Source: Halosegnis marinus (GTDB lineage Archaea; Halobacteriota; Halobacteria; Halobacteriales; Haloarculaceae). Taken from it: DNA of 64,000 nucleotides. The translations under genes were made by a program, and so were the position numbers. The notes below the pieces were generated by a model, which was given only the letters and a program-made list of their open reading frames with translations, did no database searches and was not told the DNA's origin. The stretch lies in assembly GCF_029338355.1 (NCBI RefSeq), contig NZ_CP119802.1, positions 620,001 to 684,000 of the forward strand, read 5' to 3'. Shown piece after piece: positions 17,970-25,770 of the stretch. Numbering within the stretch: position 1 is the stretch's first letter; each line of letters opens with the position of its first letter.

Positions 17970-18776
17970 ATGGCCGACCTCCGCGACCTCGGGCTCTCCG
18001 AGTACGAGGAACGCACCTACCGCGCGCTGCTCGACAGCGGGGCGACAACGGCGAAGGAGTTGTCGCGCGACAGCGACGTGCCGATGGGGCGCATCTACGA
18101 CGTGTTGAACAGCCTCGAACAGTACGACCTCGTGCGTTCACAGACCGCCAGCCGGCCGAAGAAGTACGCGGCCGTCGAGCCGAACACCGCCCTCGACCGC
18201 CTGCTCGACGACAAGAAGCGCGAACTGGAGGCGAAGCGCACCCAGTACGAGGAGATAGTCTCGGAGCTCCAGGGGGAACTGGAGTCGGCCGACCCGCCGG
18301 AGGAGACGTTCTGGACGGCGGCCGTCGGCGGCGACGAGACGGCCGAACTGCTCGTCGAGCGGGTCGCCGCGGCCGACGACTCCGTCGTGATGTGCCTCTC
18401 CGCGTACACGCCACAGCTGTTCGACATCGACCGCTACGGGACGGAGATACTGGACGAGCTCGTCGGCGCCGTCGAGCGCGGCGCGACGGTGAAGCTGCTG
18501 ATGCGCCGGGAGCTGGTGCCGACGCTGCCCGAGGAGATCGGGCGACGCTACCGGAAGGCGCTCGCGGCCCACGACCGCTTCGAGGTGCGGACGGTCGCGG
18601 AGCTGTCGGGGACGTTCACGCTCGTGGACGGCGTCGAGACCGTGGTCGAGGTCCCGCACCCGCTCGACCGCGAGGAGACGTTCGGCGTCATCGACCTGAA
18701 GGACCGGGCGTTCGCGGCGTCGGTCCGCGAGCCGTTCGAGCCGCGGTGGGCCGAGGCGGAACCGCTGGTGCTCTAG
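17970..18776 (+). CDS. TrmB-family transcriptional regulator
   Basis: This 268-residue protein has an N-terminal winged helix (residues about 3-75: [18 protein letters not shown], then [15 protein letters not shown] as recognition helix) and a short coiled linker ([15 protein letters not shown]). A C-terminal effector-like domain is related to the phospholipase-D-like sensor of TrmB proteins. TrmB regulators in haloarchaea control sugar metabolism, but this one lacks clear sugar-binding features I can name. No sugar genes are adjacent. It converges on mptA and shares a CTAG stop with it. Confidence 0.85.
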   Translation: MADLRDLGLSEYEERTYRALLDSGATTAKELSRDSDVPMGRIYDVLNSLEQYDLVRSQTASRPKKYAAVEPNTALDRLLDDKKRELEAKRTQYEEIVSELQGELESADPPEETFWTAAVGGDETAELLVERVAAADDSVVMCLSAYTPQLFDIDRYGTEILDELVGAVERGATVKLLMRRELVPTLPEEIGRRYRKALAAHDRFEVRTVAELSGTFTLVDGVETVVEVPHPLDREETFGVIDLKDRAFAASVREPFEPRWAEAEPLVL

Positions 18777-19699
18777 CTCCCGTTCAGCTCCTCGCGGAGC
18801 CGGCCGAACTCGGCGACGCGCTCGGCGTGGGCGTTGTGCTGGTGGATGGACTCGTCGTTCGACTGCTTCATCGTGAGGACCGCCTCGTCCGGGAGGTCCA
18901 GCCGCTCGACGGACTGCTCGGCGAGCGCGCGGACGCAGTCCTCGACGAACTTCGCGTCGGCGTGCGACTGGTACGTCATGTAGTCCTCGTCGGGCCGCTT
19001 CGCGTAGTTGTAGATGCGCGCCGACATGGAGTCGCGCGCGATGTCGATGAGGTCGTGAAGCTCCACGTCCGGCGCGCCCGCCGTCTCGACGGTGAGCGTG
19101 GCGTGGCCGCGCTGGCTGTGGCCCGGCTGGGGCACCTCGTCGAGGAACTCCTCGATGACGCCCTCCTCGACGTCGAGCTGGCGGAGGGTCTCGCGGGCGC
19201 GAGCCTCGCTCATCCCCTGCGAGCAGGGACAGACCGTCATCCCGACGACGTGACAGCCGATTTCCTCGCGCGTGCCGTCCTCGTCGGCGGTGGCGGCGGC
19301 GATGATGTCCGCCGTCGCCTGCGTCTGCCGGTCGGAGGCGGGCGTGCGCTCGCGGATGACGTACTCGGCCTCCATGCGCACCTCGGCGCGGGAGGTGTAG
19401 TCGTGCTTGTCGAGCAGGCGCTCGGCCACGTCGCCGCAGACGTCCTCGACGCGGTAGGCCGGCTCGGAGACGGCCTCCTCCAGTATCTCGTCCACGACCT
19501 CCATGTTGCGCGACATGTCGATACCCTTGCGCCACTTCGGGAGGTCCACGTACGCCTCGAACTCGGCCATCAGGACGATGGGTCGGTCGTCGCGCCGCTC
19601 TATCTTCACCAGTTTCTCCACCCCTGTGACGCCGACCCGGTTGAGGCCGACGCTCACGTCCGGACGACTCGCCTGTACGTCCGGGAGTTGTTCGCTCAT
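18773..19699 (-). CDS. mptA: GTP cyclohydrolase MptA (type IB/FolE2-like)
   Basis: MptA opens GTP and forms 7,8-dihydroneopterin 2',3'-cyclic phosphate, the first step to archaeal pterins (folate or methanopterin type). The 308-residue length and the blocks [29 protein letters not shown] (metal-binding Cys region) and [14 protein letters not shown] identify the COG1469 family. Family members use Fe(II). A box GCGTAAATCG at 19721-19730 lies 27 bases before the ATG. NAD kinase is next upstream on the same strand, 54 bases away, each with its own promoter-like box. Confidence 0.95.
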   Translation of the reverse strand: MSEQLPDVQASRPDVSVGLNRVGVTGVEKLVKIERRDDRPIVLMAEFEAYVDLPKWRKGIDMSRNMEVVDEILEEAVSEPAYRVEDVCGDVAERLLDKHDYTSRAEVRMEAEYVIRERTPASDRQTQATADIIAAATADEDGTREEIGCHVVGMTVCPCSQGMSEARARETLRQLDVEEGVIEEFLDEVPQPGHSQRGHATLTVETAGAPDVELHDLIDIARDSMSARIYNYAKRPDEDYMTYQSHADAKFVEDCVRALAEQSVERLDLPDEAVLTMKQSNDESIHQHNAHAERVAEFGRLREELNGS

Positions 19700-19720
19700 C
19701 GCCCGAATCAGGGTCGGGCG

Positions 19721-19730
19721 GCGTAAATCG
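19721..19730 (-). promoter_or_regulatory. TATA-like box of mptA
   Basis: On the minus strand CGATTTACGC is centred 27 bases from the mptA ATG (19699), predicting a leaderless mRNA. Confidence 0.45.
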
Positions 19731-19753
19731 GTTTCTCTCCCCCGTTCGTTCGC

Positions 19754-20566
19754 CTATTCCAGTTTCGCGAGCGCCGCGACGAAATCGAGGTCCGGCCCGG
19801 CCACCCGGACCGGCCGGTCGGCGCGACCCAACCGGAACTCCGCGGGCGGGTCGACGGTCTCGCTGGTGCGGCCGTCGGCGACGACGTGGACCCGGTCGGG
19901 GCCGTCGGCGCGGACCCGTATCCCGGCGTCGGGGTCGACGACGAGCGGGGGCATCGCCCCGTCGGCGCACATCTCGGTGAGGACGAGCGCGTCGGCGTCC
20001 GGATGGACGAGCGGCCCGCCCTCCGAGAGGTTGTACGCCGACGACCCGGTCGGGGTGGCGACGATGACGCCGTCCGCACGCCCCGCCGAGTACGTGTCGC
20101 CGTCCACGAACACCTCGACGTCGAGGCCGTTGCCGTGGCCCCGCTGTGGCCCGAGCACGGCCACCTCGTTGAGCGCCGGCGGGAGGTCGACCCCCTCGCC
20201 GGCCGCCGCCACCTGCGCCATCTCGCGGTAGGCGGCCGTCCCCTCGCGGATGGCCGTCGCGGTCTCGACGACCGCCCCGACGGCGTCGTCGGGCGCCGTC
20301 GCGTTGAGGAAGCCGACCTCGCCGAGGTTGACGCCCATCACGGGCGTCGCGCCGACGCTGCGGGCGGTGTAGAGGAACGTGCCGTCGCCGCCGATGGAGA
20401 CGACGAGGTCGCAGTCGGTCATCGCCGTCGGCGCGACGCCGTCGACGCCGAGCGCGCCGGCCGTCTCGGTGTCGAACGACACGGTCGCGTCCAGCGCCGC
20501 GCCCACGTCGGCGGCCAGCGACGCCGCCCGCTCGTTGTCGCGCTGCGCGACGATACCCACGTGCAT
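19754..20566 (-). CDS. nadK: NAD kinase
   Basis: This 270-residue protein phosphorylates NAD to NADP. The invariant GGDGT motif ([14 protein letters not shown]) lies near residue 58. [10 protein letters not shown] and the NE..V motif (PALNEVAV) follow, and [15 protein letters not shown] is the conserved NAD-binding block near residue 171. Whether it uses ATP or polyphosphate cannot be told. The ATG has an AATAAG box 27 bases upstream. The gene diverges from the KaiC-like ATPase, and the 112-base gap holds a promoter for each direction. Confidence 0.94.
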   Translation of the reverse strand: MHVGIVAQRDNERAASLAADVGAALDATVSFDTETAGALGVDGVAPTAMTDCDLVVSIGGDGTFLYTARSVGATPVMGVNLGEVGFLNATAPDDAVGAVVETATAIREGTAAYREMAQVAAAGEGVDLPPALNEVAVLGPQRGHGNGLDVEVFVDGDTYSAGRADGVIVATPTGSSAYNLSEGGPLVHPDADALVLTEMCADGAMPPLVVDPDAGIRVRADGPDRVHVVADGRTSETVDPPAEFRLGRADRPVRVAGPDLDFVAALAKLE

Positions 20567-20591
20567 TCGTCGCCGCTTCGACGGGCGGGCG

Positions 20592-20597
20592 AATAAG
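20592..20597 (-). promoter_or_regulatory. TATA-like box of nadK
   Basis: The minus-strand sequence CGCTTATTCG is centred about 28 bases before the nadK ATG at 20566, at the leaderless position. Confidence 0.45.
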
Positions 20598-20620
20598 CGT
20601 CACGACGCCGTCCACGGGCA

Positions 20621-20630
20621 CACTTATCTC
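20621..20630 (+). promoter_or_regulatory. TATA box upstream of the KaiC-like ATPase
   Basis: CACTTATCTC would place the transcript start near 20652. That is downstream of an in-frame ATG at 20643, so the ATG is unlikely to be used. It falls at the first base of a nine-codon out-of-frame ORF (20653-20682). Confidence 0.5.
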
Positions 20631-20652
20631 CCTTGCATCGCTATGCGGGTGC

Positions 20653-20682
20653 ATGACCGGTGCGGAGGGGTTCCCGTCGTGA
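20653..20682 (+). other. Possible leaderless nine-codon upstream ORF
   Basis: An ATG lying at the predicted transcript start opens a short frame, MTGAEGFPS. Its TGA (20680-20682) overlaps the GTG start of the KaiC-like gene at 20679. This geometry would allow termination-reinitiation coupling. It is seen in the sequence, but translation is untested. Confidence 0.3.
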
Positions 20683-21680
20683 GCGACGAGGAGGACTCGG
20701 ACGACTGGTTCGAGTCGGGCATCAGCGACGAGGACGACGGGGAGGACGCCTTCGGGGACGAGAGCGACGGCACGGACGACGAGGACCCGTTCGCGGACGA
20801 CGACGACGGGGCCTTCGACGAGGAGGCGGCGTTCGGCGACGACGGCGACGACCCCTTCGGGGGCGACGCGGACGCGGAGGACCCGTTCGCGGGCGGCGAC
20901 GACGACTCGCTGTTCGACGACGACTTCGGGGCCGCCTTCGACGCGGGCGGGGGTGGCGACGAGTTCGACGAGGAGTACGAGACGGACATCCCGCGCATCG
21001 ACACGGGCGTCGAGGGCCTCGACGAGATGATACAGGGCGGCGTGCCGGAGCGCTCGCTGATGGTCGTGATGGGGTCGGCAGGGACCGGCAAGACGACGTT
21101 CGGCCTCCAGTTCCTCCACCGCGGCATCCAGGACGGCGAGCGCGCCGTCTACATCACGCTTGAGGAGACGGAACAGGCCATCCTCGACGCCGCCTCGGAG
21201 AAGGGGTGGCCGTTCGAGGAGTACGTCGAGGAGGACCGCCTCGTCATCGTGGACCTCGACCCCATCGAGATGGCGAACTCGCTGTCCTCCATCCGGAGCG
21301 ACCTGCCGCGCCTCGTCGACGACTTCGGGGCCGAACGGCTGGTGCTCGACTCCGTCTCCCTGCTTGAGATGATGTACGACGACCAGGCCGAGCGCCGCAC
21401 CGAGGTGTTCGACTTCACGAAGGCGCTGAAGCGCGCCGGCGTCTCGACGATGCTCACCTCCGAGGCCAGCGAGGGGAACCCCTACGCCTCCAGACACGGC
21501 ATCATCGAGTACCTCACCGACGCGGTGTTCGTCCTCCAGTACGTCCGCTCGGAGTTCCAGGAGACGCGCCTCGCGGTGGAGATACAGAAGATACGCAACG
21601 CGAACCACTCCCGCGAGACGAAGCCCTACGAGATAACCGGCGAGGGCATCTCCGTCTACCAGCAGGCGAACATCTTCTAG
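20679..21680 (+). CDS. KaiC/RadA-superfamily ATPase with acidic N-terminal tail
   Basis: This 333-residue protein (from the GTG at 20679) has two parts. Residues 1-104 are a disordered-looking acidic tail rich in Asp/Glu with regularly placed Phe (DEDPFA, DDPFGG, AEDPFA, DDFGAAF). Residues 105-333 form one KaiC-type domain: IDTGVEGLDEMIQGGVPERS, Walker A GSAGTGKTT at 132-140, and YITLEETEQAILD. The domain continues with LVLDSVSLLEMMYDD as Walker B and ends in EITGEGISVYQQANIF. Such haloarchaeal proteins are often annotated as clock or signalling ATPases, but their function is unknown. An in-frame ATG at 20643 is possible but lies before the predicted transcript start. The stop is shared (CTAG) with the coiled-coil gene. 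Confidence 0.85.
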   Translation: MSDEEDSDDWFESGISDEDDGEDAFGDESDGTDDEDPFADDDDGAFDEEAAFGDDGDDPFGGDADAEDPFAGGDDDSLFDDDFGAAFDAGGGGDEFDEEYETDIPRIDTGVEGLDEMIQGGVPERSLMVVMGSAGTGKTTFGLQFLHRGIQDGERAVYITLEETEQAILDAASEKGWPFEEYVEEDRLVIVDLDPIEMANSLSSIRSDLPRLVDDFGAERLVLDSVSLLEMMYDDQAERRTEVFDFTKALKRAGVSTMLTSEASEGNPYASRHGIIEYLTDAVFVLQYVRSEFQETRLAVEIQKIRNANHSRETKPYEITGEGISVYQQANIF

Positions 21681-22675
21681 CCGTCGAACGCCGTCGCCAG
21701 CGTCTCGCGGAGTTCGCGCATCTCGGCTACCTCGTCGCCGAGCGACGACACCTCGGCGCGCATCTCCTCCGTCTCAGCGCGCAGGTCCGCCACCTCCGTC
21801 TCCATCGCGGCCACGTCCTCGCGGAGCGCGGTCGTCTCGGCCTCGAGCGTCTCGCGAAGCGTCGCCACGTCCGCCTCGGCGTCGTCGACGCGTCCCTCGA
21901 CCCGCGCCGCGAACTCCCCGGCCGTTCCCCGCTCGTCGATGAACGACTCCATCGCCTCGGCGTAGGCCGCGAACTCCTCGACGCGGGCGCTCAGTCGGTC
22001 CACCCGGACCGAGACGCTCCGAGAGGCCTCCCCGGCGGCGCCGTCGTCGGCCGTCGCGGGGTCCGTGTCGTCCGACCCGCTCTCCCCCGTCTCCGGGTCC
22101 GAGTCGTCGCCGGCCGGCAGGTCCGCGTCGATGGTCGGGCCCGTCGCGGGCGGGCCCTCGCTCCCGTCGTCGCTCGTACCCCCGCCGTCCGCGTCGGGTC
22201 CCTCGCCGCCCGTATCGTCGTCGGGCCCGGTACCTCCCTCCCCCGTCCCGTCGTCGCCGAGCGAGAGCGTCGCCGTCCCGTCCCCGTCCGTCGCGCCGCC
22301 GTCGGTGACGGGGGGTTCGACGGGTCGCGTGCGGACCACCCGCGGCGGCTCGAAGCCCGCCGTGTCGGCCGGTTCCGCGAGCATGAGCCCGTACACGACC
22401 CGCGCCGTGTCCTCCCCCACCTCGTGTTCGACCCGTATCGACTCCGTGCCGGCCGTACCGTCGTCCGGACCCGCGTCCGGGTCGAACGCCGCGGACTCGA
22501 CCGTCACGTCGTCGGGTACCGGGTCGACCAGTTCCACGACGGTCGGGCCGCCGGCCGTCGAGCGTAGCTGTACGTGTCCGATGAGCGCGCGGCCGTCCGT
22601 CTCTAGCCGGCGCGTCACCTCGACATCCCCCTGCGCGACGGTGTGCGTCCCGTCGGCGCTGTTGTCTTCCGTCAT
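21677..22675 (-). CDS. Haloarchaeal protein with acidic linker and C-terminal coiled coil
   Basis: This 332-residue protein has three zones. Residues 1-119 are beta-rich and contain VTRRLETDGRALIGHVQLRS and HEVGEDTARVVYGLML. Residues 120-217 are a low-complexity Gly/Asp/Ser/Thr linker, and 218-330 are a heptad-rich coiled coil (RVEEFAAYAEAMESFIDERG onward). There is no signal peptide or membrane helix, so it should be cytoplasmic and oligomeric. I do not recognise the family. A strong box, ATTATATGTACG on the minus strand near 22711, lies about 36 bases before the ATG. It converges on the KaiC-like gene and lies downstream of radB on the same strand. Confidence 0.8.
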   Translation of the reverse strand: MTEDNSADGTHTVAQGDVEVTRRLETDGRALIGHVQLRSTAGGPTVVELVDPVPDDVTVESAAFDPDAGPDDGTAGTESIRVEHEVGEDTARVVYGLMLAEPADTAGFEPPRVVRTRPVEPPVTDGGATDGDGTATLSLGDDGTGEGGTGPDDDTGGEGPDADGGGTSDDGSEGPPATGPTIDADLPAGDDSDPETGESGSDDTDPATADDGAAGEASRSVSVRVDRLSARVEEFAAYAEAMESFIDERGTAGEFAARVEGRVDDAEADVATLRETLEAETTALREDVAAMETEVADLRAETEEMRAEVSSLGDEVAEMRELRETLATAFDG

Positions 22676-22702
22676 CGTCTCCCCCGGAGAGTCGTGTCGG
22701 CG

Positions 22703-22717
22703 GGACGTACATATAAT
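22703..22717 (-). promoter_or_regulatory. TATA box of the coiled-coil protein gene
   Basis: The minus strand carries CATTATATGTACG between radB and the gene at 22675. It is one of the most A/T-rich promoter boxes in the window and implies transcription independent of radB. Confidence 0.55.
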
Positions 22718-22746
22718 GTCGCCAGCAGTTTCGCCGCGTGAGAAAA

Positions 22747-23445
22747 CTACTCCTCGACGCCCGCGAGTCCGTCGCCCGTGATGCGGAACCGGGCGCTGTC
22801 GCCCGCCGGCTTCGAGCGGTGCTTTTCCAGCGTGGCCCGGCGGTTGCCACCGCGGAACCGCTCGACGCGGAGCACGACCCCGCACCAGTGGTTGAGGGTG
22901 TTGCCGCCGAGCGGGCGCACGCGGTCGCTCTCGCTGTCGGGGTCCGTGAACACCTGGTTCGTCAGCACGACCGCGAGGTCGTGTTTCCGCGCGAGCGACA
23001 GCAGGTGGGTCACCTGCCGGGCGACCTTCCGCAGCGCCGCGCCCGCGTCGTCGCCGTCGCGCTCCAGCCGGTAGAACCCGGTCGCGGAGTCGAGCACCAC
23101 GAGTTCGACGTTCTCGGCGAACTCGGCGGCGTCGCGGACCGCCTCCTCCTGCTCGGCGAAGTCGAGCGCGTCCGTGACGATGACCCGGCTCGCGATGTCC
23201 TCCACCGTCCGGTCGTCGCCGGCGCGGGCCGCCGCGAGCTGCTCGAACCGGTCCACCGACAGCCCCTCCGTGTCGATGTAGAGCGCGCGGTCGCCGCGGG
23301 CCGCGACGGCGACGGCCGCCGCGAGCGCGAGGTTCGTCTTGCCCGCCGCGGGCGGCCCGTACACCTGGGTCACCGCGCCGCGCTCGAACCCCCCGCCCAG
23401 CAGCTCGTCGACCGTCGAACAGCCCGTCGGAATCGGCTCGCTCAC
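22747..23445 (-). CDS. radB: RadB recombinase-like protein
   Basis: RadB is the archaeal RadA/RAD51 paralogue that assists homologous recombination. The 232-residue product has no N-terminal DNA-binding extension. It opens GCSTVDELLGGGFERG, then Walker A GPPAAGKTN near residue 30, LVVLDSATGFYRLE as Walker B, and VVLTNQVFTDP. The C-terminal HWCGVVLRVERF block is typical of RadB. The start is GTG (23445), with GGTTTTCACC at the leaderless distance. It is divergent from a RuvC-fold gene, with 76 bases between the starts. Confidence 0.95.
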   Translation of the reverse strand: MSEPIPTGCSTVDELLGGGFERGAVTQVYGPPAAGKTNLALAAAVAVAARGDRALYIDTEGLSVDRFEQLAAARAGDDRTVEDIASRVIVTDALDFAEQEEAVRDAAEFAENVELVVLDSATGFYRLERDGDDAGAALRKVARQVTHLLSLARKHDLAVVLTNQVFTDPDSESDRVRPLGGNTLNHWCGVVLRVERFRGGNRRATLEKHRSKPAGDSARFRITGDGLAGVEE

Positions 23446-23521
23446 ACGCGGGCTTCGCCGTCGTCGGTGAAAACCCCCCGCATCCCGCGCGCTTTATGCT
23501 CGCCGGGGCGAACGGGCCGGC

Positions 23522-24244
23522 GTGTTAGTCGTCGCCACGGAGGACTTCGCGCTGTACCACGGCCTCGTCGGCGAGCTACGCGACCGCGGGGTCGCCTTCA
23601 CCACCGTCGAGCCGGGCGACGACCTCCCCGACTGCGACGCCGTCCTCGCCGGCCCGGACGACGCGGTTCCGGAGGACGTGCCCGTCGTCCGGGCCGACCC
23701 CGATGACCCCCGGGCGGCCGTCGAGGAGGCGCTCGCGCTCCTCCGCGGCGGGTCGGGCCGCACCGTCGTCGGCGTGGACCCCGGTGACCGGCCCGGCGTC
23801 GCGGTGCTCGTCGGCGACACCGTCGTCGCCGCGTTCCACGTTCCCCTCGCCGACGCCGCCGCGACCGTCCGCGAGGAGGTGGCGGACGCGCCGGACCCGC
23901 TGGTGCGCATCGGCGACGGCGCGCGCCTGCAGGGCGCGAAGGTCATCGACGCGCTCCCCGACGTGCCGGTCGAACTCGTCGACGAGACGGGGACGACGCC
24001 GTACCTCGGCACCGGCGCGCGCGGCATGGGCGACGTGCTCGCGGCGGTCAACATCGCGCGGCTGTCGGGCGAACGCGTCGACTCCCGGGATATCGAGCCG
24101 ACGCCGGGGGAACTCCAGGCCATCAAGAACCGCTCGCGCGAGCGCAGCGAGGACGGCCGCACCATCTCCGAGGCCCTCGCGCGACGGGTCGCCGCGGGCG
24201 AACTCACCGTCGAGGAGGCGCTGGCCGAACACCGCGAGGACTAG
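23522..24244 (+). CDS. RNase H-fold (RuvC/YqgF-like) protein divergent from radB
   Basis: This 240-residue protein has an N-terminal region of about 75 residues (MLVVATEDFALYHGLVGELR) and then the motif VVGVDPGDRPGVAVLVGD. That motif resembles the first strand and catalytic Asp of RuvC-type nucleases. The middle block PLVRIGDGARLQGAKVIDAL and the C-terminal TPGELQAIKNRSRE resemble RuvC/YqgF-like archaeal proteins. Only part of the catalytic Asp/Glu set can be identified, so nuclease activity is inference. The GTG start has GCTTTATGC 27 bases upstream. Its stop is shared (CTAG) with larC. Confidence 0.7.
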   Translation: MLVVATEDFALYHGLVGELRDRGVAFTTVEPGDDLPDCDAVLAGPDDAVPEDVPVVRADPDDPRAAVEEALALLRGGSGRTVVGVDPGDRPGVAVLVGDTVVAAFHVPLADAAATVREEVADAPDPLVRIGDGARLQGAKVIDALPDVPVELVDETGTTPYLGTGARGMGDVLAAVNIARLSGERVDSRDIEPTPGELQAIKNRSRERSEDGRTISEALARRVAAGELTVEEALAEHRED

Positions 24245-25623
24245 CGAACCGCGTCCTCGGCGCGGCGCATGACCTCCCTGACCGGGAGGCCCGTCTCGGC
24301 GGCCACCGCGTCCGCCTCGTCGAACTCCGCGCTCACGTCGTACACCGCGCCGTCCGCGTCGCTCGCCACCTTCACCGTCACCGCGTGCGTCTCCCCCGCG
24401 ACCTCGAGTTCGGCCGTCTCGAACGCGCGCTCGGCCACCCAGCGGTGGCCCGCGCCCGTCTCGCGCACCCCGAGCGTTCCCGTCTCCTCGGCCAGCCGGC
24501 GGGCGACGGCGGCCACGTCCTCGGGCTTCACGATGACCTTCACGAGGTGGCCGGGGCGGGACTTCTTCATCGTCGTGGGGACGACGGTCACGTCGCGGGC
24601 GCCCGCCTCGGCGAGCGACCGCTGGAGGCTCCCCAGCACCTCGGGCGCGGCGTCGTCGAGGTTCGTTTCGAGCACCCGTATCTCGTCGCGGACGAGGCCG
24701 CCCGACGCGTCGCCGAGCGTCGCGCGCACCACGTTCGGCCGGTCGCCGAGGTCCGCGCTCCCCGCGCCGTACCCCGACGCCGCGACGCGCATCGACGGGA
24801 ACTCGGGGACTCCCTCGGCGACCGCCGCGAGTATCGCCGCCCCGGTCGGGGTGAGCAGTTCGCGCTCCACGGGGCCCCCGCGGAGGTCCCAGTCCGCCCC
24901 TTCGGCGACGTTCACGACCGCGGGCGCGGGAACCGGGTACGTCCCGTGTGCCATCGACACCTCGCCGCCGCCCGCGAACACGGGCGTCGTGACGACCCGG
25001 TCGGGGTCGAGGTCACGGAGCAGCAGCATCGCGCCGACGATGTCGGCGACGGCGTCGTCCGCGCCGACCTCGTGGAACGCGGTGTCGGCGAGGTCGGTCC
25101 CGTGGACCGCGGCCTCGGCCTCGCCCAGCCGTCGGAACGCGTCCAGCGCGTTCGCCTCGACGGCGTCGGGCAGCCCCATCGACTCCACGAGCGCGACCAC
25201 CTCGGGGTAGGTGCGCGTGACCCCGTGGCCCTCCGCGTGGGTGTGGCCATCGGGGCCGTGGTCGTGCGTGTGCGAGTGGTCGTGGCCGTCGTGGGCGTGG
25301 CCGTGCGAGTGGTCATCTCCCTGCGCGTGGTCTCCCCCGTGGCCGTGGGCGTGCCCTCCGGCCTTGTCCAGCGACGGGAGGTCCTGCTCGTCGGCGTCCT
25401 CGTTCTCGCTCCCGTTCTCCTCTCCCTCCTCGTTCTCGGTCAACACCACGTCCACGCTCGTGGCCGTGATGCCGCGCTTGTCGGCCCGCGAGACGCGGTA
25501 GGCGACCGGGAGCGCGTCCTCGACGGGGGCGAGGGCGTCGCGGTCCGCGCCGGCCGCGAGGAGCGCGCCCAGGAGCATGTCGCCGGCCGCGCCGGTCCGG
25601 CCGTCGAAGGCGAGCGTTCGCAT
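24241..25623 (-). CDS. larC: LarC-type nickel insertion protein (nickel-pincer nucleotide biosynthesis)
   Basis: LarC is the CTP-dependent nickel insertase that completes the nickel-pincer cofactor of lactate racemase-type enzymes. The 460-residue product is one continuous frame covering both halves that are split by a frameshift in Lactobacillus. It starts MRTLAFDGRTGAAGDMLLGA and has FHEVGADDAVADIVGA, the ETNLDD motif (RVLETNLDDAAPEVLG) and MKKSRPGHLVKV. Residues 91-133 are a loop with 16 His in 43 residues, a likely metal store. No larA, larB or larE homologue lies in the window. AAAAAG at 25648-25653 sits 27 bases before the ATG. Confidence 0.92.
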   Translation of the reverse strand: MRTLAFDGRTGAAGDMLLGALLAAGADRDALAPVEDALPVAYRVSRADKRGITATSVDVVLTENEEGEENGSENEDADEQDLPSLDKAGGHAHGHGGDHAQGDDHSHGHAHDGHDHSHTHDHGPDGHTHAEGHGVTRTYPEVVALVESMGLPDAVEANALDAFRRLGEAEAAVHGTDLADTAFHEVGADDAVADIVGAMLLLRDLDPDRVVTTPVFAGGGEVSMAHGTYPVPAPAVVNVAEGADWDLRGGPVERELLTPTGAAILAAVAEGVPEFPSMRVAASGYGAGSADLGDRPNVVRATLGDASGGLVRDEIRVLETNLDDAAPEVLGSLQRSLAEAGARDVTVVPTTMKKSRPGHLVKVIVKPEDVAAVARRLAEETGTLGVRETGAGHRWVAERAFETAELEVAGETHAVTVKVASDADGAVYDVSAEFDEADAVAAETGLPVREVMRRAEDAVR

Positions 25624-25647
25624 ACTCGGGAGCGGACGCGAGCGGCG

Positions 25648-25653
25648 AAAAAG
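25648..25653 (-). promoter_or_regulatory. Promoter box of larC
   Basis: The minus-strand run CTTTTT is centred about 27 bases before the ATG at 25623, consistent with a leaderless transcript. Confidence 0.4.
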
Positions 25654-25667
25654 CGTTCGGGAACCGA

Positions 25668-25688
25668 GTGTGTCATGCCCTATCACAC
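25668..25688. promoter_or_regulatory. Inverted repeat in the larC-cdc48 divergent gap
   Basis: GTGTG at 25668-25672 faces CACAC at 25684-25688 across 11 bases. It lies between the larC promoter box and the cdc48 box, where a regulator could bind. The arms are short, so the call is weak. Confidence 0.25.
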
Positions 25689-25720
25689 ATAACCGTTTCG
25701 GGGCGGCTGGGGTCGTCCGA

Positions 25721-25729
25721 GCATAAAGC
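25721..25729 (+). promoter_or_regulatory. TATA box of cdc48
   Basis: GCATAAAGC predicts a transcript start near 25752 and a leader of roughly 19 bases before the ATG at 25771. Confidence 0.45.
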
Positions 25730-25770
25730 CTATCTCCGGCGCGACCCGACTGAGAACAGATACCACGCCA

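Noticed and set aside
20643-20679. ATG at 20643 as start of the KaiC-like gene
   Set aside because: It lies about ten bases before the transcript start predicted from the TATA box; the GTG at 20679 is kept, although the longer form cannot be excluded.
18138-21608. Very long open frame (1156 codons) antisense to several real genes
   Set aside because: In DNA this rich in G+C stop codons are rare in all frames. The product is Arg/Gly/Ala/Pro-rich without motifs and lies across clear genes such as mptA and nadK.
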